Position numbers and translations under genes: made by a program. Source: Volvox africanus (taxonomy: Eukaryota; Chlorophyta; Chlorophyceae; Chlamydomonadales; Volvocaceae). From it: 64,000 bases of DNA. Location: positions 1,054,001-1,118,000 of the forward strand of contig BSDZ01000101.1 of the NCBI GenBank assembly GCA_030268105.1. Direction: 5' to 3'. The notes below the pieces were generated by a model, which worked only from the letters and a program-made list of their open reading frames with translations, searched no databases and was not told the origin of the DNA. Below are positions 57,193 through 64,000 of the stretch, piece after piece (within the stretch, counting starts at the first letter, position 1; every line of letters starts with the position of its first letter).

Positions 57193-60100
57193 ATTAGCGG
57201 GGATGAGAGAATACTATTATGTATATGGATATATAGTGTATGTAGGGGATGAGGGAATGGGCGTATCGGTTCAAGAATGAGAAGTTGGGGACATCCCGGG
57301 GGGGGGAGAAGTCCAAGGACGGCAATGAGGACGCCGCTTTTAAATGTAACATTGCACATGTTTCCAGTAAGTCGGGAGACCCGCAGGATAGGCATGGACA
57401 AGGGGAGGCAAGGGAGGCATGGAGGCGTGCATGCAGGGGGAGGCGCAAATGCCGGGGCCCAGAGCCCAGAGCGCATGCTGGCGCAGTGGAGCCCAGTGGA
57501 TGGGCTTCAAGGCGTGCATGAGTGCTAGAGCCGACAGAGTGATGAAGCCTTCCTGGCAGCAGTCCTGCAGCAGAAACTCCTCAGGCTGGAAATTCCCACC
57601 TCAGCACGCATGCATGCCGCGGCTGGCTGTGTGCAGCCAAGGGGTAAGGTTTGGCAGGAGCACAGGTCAGGCTGCCCATACTAGTTAAATCTATAAGAAA
57701 GCATAATTTAACATGCTGTGGGTCGCGTGGCCTAATGGATAAGGCATCGCCCTCCGGTAACACGGGGCAGAGGCGGGGATTGTGGGTTCGAGTCCCATCG
57801 TGATCGATAGGACACTTTTTGCTGTACATGTCTCTTACATAGAGCTCCTCTTGCAATGCAACAGACTGTGGCTTCAGCCTGCACGCGCCAATCAAGATCG
57901 CCCCACCTTCAGGAGCATTCCCGACGGCGTAAAGGGCGCGCTTAAGCTGTCTTTGGGGTCCCCGCTCGGGTAGAAACCATTTCTGGAGACGTGAGCATGT
58001 GGCGAGAAGGGATGAGTGGGGGCGGCTTCCAGGGATCGGTATCATATGGGGCTGTTCAGACAATGTAGGAAGGAATGCGGATAATGGGATTGTTCTTGCT
58101 ATGGACAGGAGAAGAAATGCCAAAAGGGAACTATCGGGGATGACGGGGATGAGGGGATGGATTGGCGCTGTCTCTATGAAGATGTGGGGATGTGTCGCGA
58201 AGACCACTTCAACGCGTGACTCAATCAACACACATGAAATGTGGCAGGGGGACCAACGACCGGTAATAGGAACCCGAGGCCCGTAATCGCTGGGCGCGTG
58301 ACCCAGAACGCATCTCTCAAATCTCCCACCCGCGCACTCGTTACAACTGCTTCCAGTATCAACTTGCCGATCATTAGTCCTCCCCTTCACGTACCCTCTC
58401 ATGCCCCTCTTTGGCCCTCCCTCCCTGTCCTGCCCTCCTTCCTTGCCCTCCCTCCCTTTCCTCCCGAGACCCCCGGGCCCCCTTCCCCCCCGACCCCCAG
58501 AATAGCTTCCCTCCTACCTAAAGTATTGCCGCATGATGGCGATGTTGCCGGCAACCTGCGGGAGCCAGAAATGAACCCATTTTGCAGCGTTGTTGTTGTT
58601 GTTGTTGTTGTTGTTAGCGTTTATGGTTGTGATTGCGATGGTTACAGTGCTCGTGGCTAATGATGTCATGGTTGTGATTGCGATGGTTACAGGGCTCGTG
58701 GCTAATGATGTCATGGTTGTGATTGCGATGGTTACAGGGCTCGTGGCTAATGATGTCCTGGTTGTGGGATGAAGGATCGGATGATTCTCCGACCATGAAG
58801 GTCTGCACTGCCGGCTCCATGGACAGATGGATAAGACGGACGGACGGACGGGTGACCCGAAGTGCTTCCTCGCTCGTGGGCACATACCTGAGTGACTCTC
58901 TGTGTGTGTTTGTCTCTGTGTATTTTTGTGTTTGTCTCTGTGTGTATTTGTGTATTTGTGTGTGTCGACACCGTTGCATTCCGTGTTAAAGTGCTGCTCT
59001 TCTTTCCGTCCTTCACGGGGAGGGGAGGCGCATGCTGAAGGAAGAATCGGGCGCAGCTTGTCTTAAAGCTCAGAGACCAGATTAGTACGGCGGCGCCGTA
59101 TAGCGTCGCATCACGTGTTGATGCATACCTTGCTGTTTAATGAGCAGGAGCGTACGCTATGTACAGGACGAAAATGCGGTTTCGCTGCCGTACTTACAAG
59201 TGGAGTTGAGAACGAAGTCCCTTGTTGTGAATCCACAATCAGGCAGCTGTCCCCTGTTTGCAGCAAACATCCCCGCGGTTTTGGTGAATGGGGTATTATA
59301 TTGGGGGTGCATACACACACACAACCACATACACACACGTCCAATATTCATATATGTTGCATGGCAGGACCGGAGGAGAGGAAGCGTGCATTTGTGCGGA
59401 ACAGACGCGTAGTATTGGGGTGCGGCGCATGGGAAGGCTAAGAGGGTGGTGTAAGGGTGAGGAGGGACGGGGGGGAAGGGGAGGTAAATCCCCGAGACCT
59501 TGTACTGCTGAATCCCCGTAAAGAATGATGCTACAAAAGGGATGGGAAATGGAGGGGGAAAAGATAAACGTGGATAAGACAGGCGGGGATGATTTCGTCC
59601 AGTCGCACCAAAGCTGTAGTATCGAAGTAGTATCGAAATGTTGTACCAAACACTGGTACCCTTTCTGGTTGACATTAGCAGCAATTACCGCCTCTACCCC
59701 TACTGCTGATTGTGGCAACGAACATACTACTGGACGCCGCATACTTGTATACATGACGCTGCAGTAGTGCAGTTACACCCGCACCCCTGGCGAGACCACC
59801 TGATGTAAACACAACGAACTAATTGGCTTCTTGAAGGACGATGTATTGACGTTACTATTTCAATTCTAATAACATCATGCAGCTCCAGTGCAACTGAAAA
59901 CTCAAGATACTCACAGTGAGGGTTTGCAGGGGTGCTGGTGGCGGAAGAGGTGGACCGGCTCGCAGTCACGATGCTGAATCCTGAGTGTCAGGAGAACGAG
60001 AAGGGGGAGCAGGGGAGGAGGAGGGGAGGAGGAAGTAAGGGGTAGGGGAAGGGGTAGGAGAGGAGGGGAGGAGGGGAAGTAATAAAACGAAGGGGAGGGG

Positions 60101-63100
60101 GAAGGGAGGAAGGGGGCGGAGTTTGCATAATGAGATCGCATACGCAGATGCTGGATTAATGATTAGTATTGTAAATGTAAGTTCAGGCCCGGATGTACGT
60201 ACGTAGGTAGGTGCTACGCAACAGCTAGGTCCACACATCACTCATCATCACTATCACCACTATCTAGCGAGATGGAGGAGGGTGTACGGCCCCTTCATGC
60301 ATTCTACCTGATGAGGCCGCCAGTGAAGCAGCGGGATCCGAGTCCAGATGTATGTGGCCGTAGTCCACATCGCGCATCACTTAACGCCGTTACGCCGTTA
60401 TAAAAAATGTTATTCCCCGTCTCAGGAGCCGCCTGACCTAACAATCCCCTTCAGAAGCCCCTCCCGCTCCCTCCGGCCCCCCCGGCCTCTTCCGGCCCCC
60501 TCCGGCCCCCTCCGGCCCCCTCCCGCTCCCTCCGGCCCCCCCGGCCTCTTCCGGCCCCCTCCGGCCCCCTCCCGCTCCCTCCGGCCCCTCCGGCCTCTTC
60601 CGGCCCCCTCCGCACCCCCCCCGGCCCCCTCCCGCTCCCTCCGGCCCCCCCGGCATCTTCCGGCCCCCTCCGCACCCCCCCAGGCCCCCTCCCGCTCCCT
60701 CCGGCCCCCCCGCCTCTTCTGGCCCCCTCCGGCCCCCTCCCGCTCCCTCCGGCCCCCCATGCCTCTTCCGGCCCCCTCCGGCCCCCTCCGGCCCCCTCCC
60801 GCTCCCTCCGCACCCCCCCCGCGCCCCTCCGCAACCCCCCGGCCCCTTCCGGCCCCCTCCGGCCTCCTCCGTGTCAACAAAACCCTCCCACCTAGTCACC
60901 ACCACACTCGCCTGGCGCAATGATGTCGGGCTTCATGCGGCCATCTGAAACATGGATTCCAAAGCGGGGTCGGGGTCGGGGGCAGAGTCTGGAGCACGAA
61001 GACATGGTGCAGATGTGTTGATGGGTGAACCGGAGGGAGGTGTACGGCAGAACAACCCTTCCATTCCCCGTACCCAACTCAACAAGTTGACAGCTCACCC
61101 GCCAAAAGCCTCATCTGCTGACTCATCTAGGCCTCGCCACCACCGATGCACCCAACATGTCGATTCGCCCCTCTTACGCCCACCATCATCCCCCCCAATC
61201 CCACCATCTCTGGCCCCCTCCAAACCTGGCATGGGTCCAGTAGCGCTGAACAGCATCACCATATCAGAGTCATACATGCTCTGCAGTACACAAGTACAGC
61301 AAACTTCGACATTAAAATACCGATTTTGGATGACTAGCGCGATGCAAATATACACAAAATGGTTTGCGCACGCCGAGTACGGCAGATTGAGGAATTTCCG
61401 AAGATGCCAGGCAGCATTCAGTACTAAGTTAATAGAGGTTGTACGACTTGTACGACATACATCCGTCTACATCTAACATGTAAGCTTGGTACCCTTCTGA
61501 AGACAGGTGCGAGCCCTTGTAAGCGCACCCGCAGCCCGCTGCCACAAACCTCATCCTGCGGCTTGTTAACATCACGAACATCGTGAACATCTCGCTGCTC
61601 AGCAGGCATCCACCCAATACTGACAAAACTGGAATCGCAACCCGCAGGGTCCTCATTCGAATCCCATTATCCTAGCGGCCAATACACATAGCCGTTGCGA
61701 TCAACCGCAACCGACATTTGACACCTGACGCTGCAATCAGTCACGTGCCTTCGACTTTGAGATGGTCACCTCTACCAACGATTCGTTGTTGAAGATCGAC
61801 ATGAAGTAAGTTGTCCATTCCTGTTGGCAGGAGGTGGCGGCAGGAGGTGGCGGCAGGAGGGGGCGGCAGGAGGGGGCGGCAGGAGGGGGCGGTTGAGACA
61901 GTTAGGTGAAAGGTACAAAGGCCCCTGCGAGATAAAGATTACTCTCAGCCCCCCTCCCCCTCCCTCTCCCCCTCCCCGCCCAACCCGAGCTTACCCATCC
62001 CTCCTCCACCTGAACTTCCTCACAACCAAACTCCTTTCTCCGTCTGACGCGGGAATGCTCGCCACTGGTCGCCGAGAACAAGAAGACAAAGGTGCCCACT
62101 TCCACCCCTCCTAAGCTTCCGACCCCAAGGTCCTCCACCGCACACAATTGACGTGGTGCGTAAGGTTAAGAGACTAACCTGCAACTATTGCTCTTCATTT
62201 CAACCATCAGCACCGGCAGCCGGCCCCTACTCACCGTCCCCTACTCACCGCCCCCTACTCACCGCCCCCTACTCACCGCCCCCTACTCACCGGGAAGGTA
62301 TAGGCCATCGATACCATGGTGAAGAGTTCATTTGTGTCGGGGTTCACTGGGGCGGGAGGGACATCCAGGGTCGACCGAAGCACCAGCATCCCCTTACCGC
62401 CTGCCTCAACCACACGGCGAGCCTGCACATATGTGTATGTGAGTATGTGTACCCGAGGCAGGCGCCCAGAGTTGTGGTGTTAGCTGTGAGAGGGAGACGC
62501 CTGTGAAGGAAACCCGCTGTGCATGTGCCGCACATAGGGTGGTCCGCGCATAGGGAACCCGCCACTGCGTTGAACACACCGGCGTTACTGGACTCCACTG
62601 GCACGAAAACCCATTACATCCCCGTGGAGCCGACACGGCCTCCTCCCGCCTCCCGCCTCCCGCCTCCCGCCTCCCGCCTCCCGCCTCCCGCCTCCCGCCT
62701 CCCGCCTCCCGCCTCCCGCCTCCGGCCTCCCTGACCATATACGGGTTGAAGGGATATGTCCGATGCACTCTCTCCCATTCTTCCCCGGCTAGGCCTGGCT
62801 AGCCTGGCTAGCCTTGTTCCCTTCCACGATACCGCAACCGACTCGCAGATCGTGCCTGGGTGAATACGTCGCACTGGGTTGGAGGGGTGACGAGCACCAC
62901 AGCACCCTTGCCGCTCAGTCTCAGACGGCGAAGGCTCTTGCAAGCCCCCAGGGGGTCCGCCATCACCAGACGCAGCTGCGGCGGCGGGCAAGGAACGACC
63001 CGGGAGATAAACCCGGGGCCGCGGGGAGGGCGCCCAGGTTACACATACCCTCCAGTACATGGCCCTAGGATCGCCAGAGCGTCCTTATGGACAGAGCTCT

Positions 63101-63731
63101 TCGCCGATCCAAACACACATCAATTCCATCGTTCTGTATGTAACGCGGCATTGGGCACTCGGCAGCATATGGATGTACAGGAACCGCAAGGCTTGTATGT
63201 TACAAGCTGTCGAGTTCTATATCTAATTCGATGGCTGCACTTACCCTGCCACCATCTGGTATGATGTCCTTGAGGAGGGGTAGGTTGGGTTTCTCCGTTG
63301 GGTAGAACTAGACGGGGGCATAAGCGAAAGAGTGGGGCACGAGGGCGAGTAAGGGCGAGTTCGGAGTAAAGGAGTCTTATTGGGAGTCCCACTTGAGGAA
63401 CGAATAGGTGACGAATATGATAAAATGGTAAATATGATAACATGATAAACATGATATATATGGTATGTAATATACCAAATGATACATACCACATGGAGTA
63501 ATTTTCTAACCAGTCAGCACATGGATGTATGGTAGTATGTGCCGTATCGCAACCCCAAGCTGCCCACCATCATGTCCTCCGTGCGTCCATTCCGCCACAA
63601 GACACTGAGCTTGTACATGAAGTACTCGCTGCCCGCCAGAGCCGGAGACATCCGCGTACCCGCGCCCACAGTCACCACGTTCTTGGCGACACCGGGATCT
63701 CCGATGGAGGGCCGACGAAACACCTTATTTC
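55355..63731 (-). CDS. KP-43-like subtilisin protease (S8), 3' part of gene
   Basis: Minus exons: 63731 to about 63530; 61280-61226; 60944-60903; 59253-59198; 58555-58518; one not found; 57108-57076; 56829-56627; 56254-56115; 55695-55355 (stop). Joins are phase-consistent except around the unfound exon and after the first. In order they give the start of the oxyanion-hole region (GN at the exon start), then IGDPGVAKNVVTVGA; MLFSATGPMP joined to DGRMKPDIIAPGE; GTSFSTPL with the catalytic Ser, joined to VAGNIAIMRQYF; the 11-residue microexon GLIIAGAKSLE; DGFQGWGRMSLSGALPLPG; VKVVLVYYDFPG with LVNNLDLLVEV; and INPVERVLLTAPAAG. This is the layout of KP-43-type subtilases: catalytic domain followed by a jelly-roll C-terminal domain. 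The exons with catalytic Asp and His lie beyond the right edge. The product probably cleaves extracellular or vacuolar proteins; in volvocines related subtilases act in wall lysis. Confidence 0.85.
55758..55814. repeat. (GGGA)n / GAGAGGGA purine tract
   Basis: Reads as a polypyrimidine run on the coding strand, upstream of the acceptor of the last subtilase exon (55695). Confidence 0.9.
57076..57108 (-). other. 33-nt microexon of the subtilase gene
   Basis: Between a TATATCCAG acceptor and a GTACGG donor lie exactly eleven codons (GLIIAGAKSLE). They match the family's conserved 'AALIAGA' helix just after the catalytic region. It starts and ends in phase 0 and follows a (TA)n tract. Confidence 0.75.
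57154..57189. repeat. (TA)n microsatellite
   Basis: About 18 perfect units, 45 bp upstream (on the coding strand) of the subtilase microexon. Confidence 0.97.
57721..57806 (+). tRNA. tRNA-Arg (CCG) with a 13-nt intron
   Basis: The acceptor stem GGTCGCG pairs with CGTGATC, with discriminator G. The D arm is GCCTAATGGATAAGGC. The anticodon stem TCGCC pairs with GGCGG. The loop is CT-CCG-G, then a 13-nt intron TAACACGGGGCAG, then A, placing the intron after position 37 as usual for eukaryotic nuclear tRNAs. The variable loop is 5 nt and the T arm is GTGGG-TTCGAGT-CCCAT. The length of 86 equals 73 plus 13. Both internal promoter boxes are present (A box TGGCCTAATGG, B box GGTTCGAGTCC). It lies on the strand opposite the subtilase gene, between the 58.5-kb and 57.1-kb exons. 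Confidence 0.93.
58585..58615. repeat. (GTT)n microsatellite
   Basis: About nine units, 30 bp upstream (coding strand) of the 58555-58518 subtilase exon. Confidence 0.95.
58623..58757. repeat. 45-bp tandem repeat, 3 copies
   Basis: Copies start at 58623, 58668 and 58713 (each ATGGTTGTGATTGCGATGG) and differ by about one base. They lie in a subtilase intron. Because the unit is 15 codons long, frames stay open through it. Confidence 0.97.
60455..60875. repeat. CTCCGGCCCC higher-order satellite
   Basis: About 420 bp of CTCCGGCCCC, CTCCCGCTCC and GGCCTCTTCC units in irregular order, in the subtilase intron next to the DGRMKPD exon. It opens long Pro/Ser/Arg and Gly/Arg/Glu frames that are artefacts. 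Confidence 0.95.
61826..61895. repeat. GGCGGCAGGAGG-type 13-bp repeat
   Basis: About five copies of GGCGGCAGGAGGG or GGCGGCAGGAGGT in a subtilase intron. Confidence 0.9.
62226..62292. repeat. 14-bp tandem repeat (CTACTCACCGCCCC)
   Basis: Almost five copies, the first with GTCCC for GCCCC, within a subtilase intron. Confidence 0.95.
62642..62719. repeat. heptamer satellite (CCTCCCG)n, about 11 copies
   Basis: Perfect 7-bp units, one base different from the (CCTCCCT)n satellite at 48 kb, within a subtilase intron. Confidence 0.97.
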
Positions 63732-63789
63732 CTGCAAGGGGGAAGCAGACCCACGGGTACCGCAGGGTATAAGGACCAAGCCATTGGGA

Positions 63790-63960
63790 CGGCATGTCGC
63801 GATGCTGGCCCATGTGCCAGGTCATGTCGCGACGCTGGGCCGTGCGCCAGGTCATGCCATGTGCCAGGTCATGCCATTTGCCAGGTCAGGCCATGTGCCA
63901 GGTCATGCCATGTGCCGGGCCGTGTGCCAGGTCATGCCTTGCCGTGCTGTGGCATGCCGT
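63790..63960. repeat. minisatellite around CATGTGCCAGGTCATG
   Basis: Imperfect 17- to 36-bp units (CATGTGCCAGGTCATGCC, CATGTCGCGA) in the intron upstream of the first visible subtilase exon, running towards the window edge. Confidence 0.9.
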
Positions 63961-64000
63961 GTGCCGTGTCGTGTCCAAGAGGCCAGGTCGATGTCGCTAC

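Noticed and set aside
57581..58402. 273-codon minus frame with a GTRTHNPRLCP-like segment
   Set aside because: That segment is the reverse complement of the tRNA-Arg, a well-known source of false proteins; the frame also crosses subtilase introns.
58623..58757. CRISPR-like regular repeats
   Set aside because: Copies are directly adjacent with no spacers, and the genome is eukaryotic; this is a simple tandem repeat.
60348..60923. Pro/Arg-rich plus frame and Gly/Arg/Glu-rich minus frames
   Set aside because: Translations of the CTCCGGCCCC satellite in a subtilase intron.
61640..61680. Possible second tRNA (CATTCGAATCCCAT resembles a T arm)
   Set aside because: No B-box G at the required position and no pairing acceptor or anticodon stem upstream.

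Overview
The window looks like nuclear DNA of a green alga, most probably a volvocine (Volvox/Eudorina/Pleodorina type). The evidence is many short exons with GT-AG introns, long introns full of micro- and minisatellites, a mix of GC-rich coding blocks and AT-rich islands, and an LSU rRNA relic of green-plant type. The species call is inference. The gene models below were joined by eye from splice sites, reading phase and family motifs, with no transcript data.

Layout, left to right. 1.85-3.24 kb: minus-strand gene with a beta-rich, unrecognised product. 6.51-7.24 kb: complete three-exon minus gene for a small secreted, probably GPI- or membrane-anchored protein. 8.9-9.4 kb: plus-strand exon pair resembling the end of a NOG1-type GTPase. 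10.3-10.8 kb: unrecognised minus gene. 10.9-12.8 kb: plus-strand exons with SpoVS-like domains. 14.7-16.3 kb: N-terminal half of a histone deacetylase (minus), with no visible exon for the DxDxHHG motif. 17.8-18.8 kb: gag of a decayed Ty3/gypsy element (minus). 19-23 kb: mostly repeats, including a near-perfect 35-bp hairpin. 23.2-32.2 kb: minus-strand DCD-domain gene with very long Arg-Asp/Arg-Glu regions. 32.7-38.05 kb: minus-strand gene for a large, disordered, probably chromatin-associated protein with an N-terminal HARE-HTH-like domain. 38.49-39.61 kb: plus-strand gene for a small, probably plastid, membrane protein, divergent from the previous gene across about 440 bp. 41.57-42.1 kb: decayed LSU rRNA fragment. 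43.1-49.8 kb: complete nine-exon SLC30A9/ZnT9-type cation transporter (plus), with a roughly 478-bp heptamer satellite in one intron. 55.4 kb to at least 63.7 kb: 3' part of a KP-43-like subtilase (minus) whose Asp and His exons lie beyond the right edge; a tRNA-Arg(CCG) with a 13-nt intron sits inside it on the opposite strand.

The genes do not form a pathway; this is an ordinary eukaryotic neighbourhood. No CRISPR array, operon or bacterial-type system is present. The points most worth a second look are two foldback elements (20.35 and 29.63 kb), the pure heptamer satellite inside the transporter gene, the nested tRNA, SpoVS-like domains in an alga, the HDAC that seems to stop before its catalytic exon, and the coupling of a DCD domain to a giant RD/RE tail.
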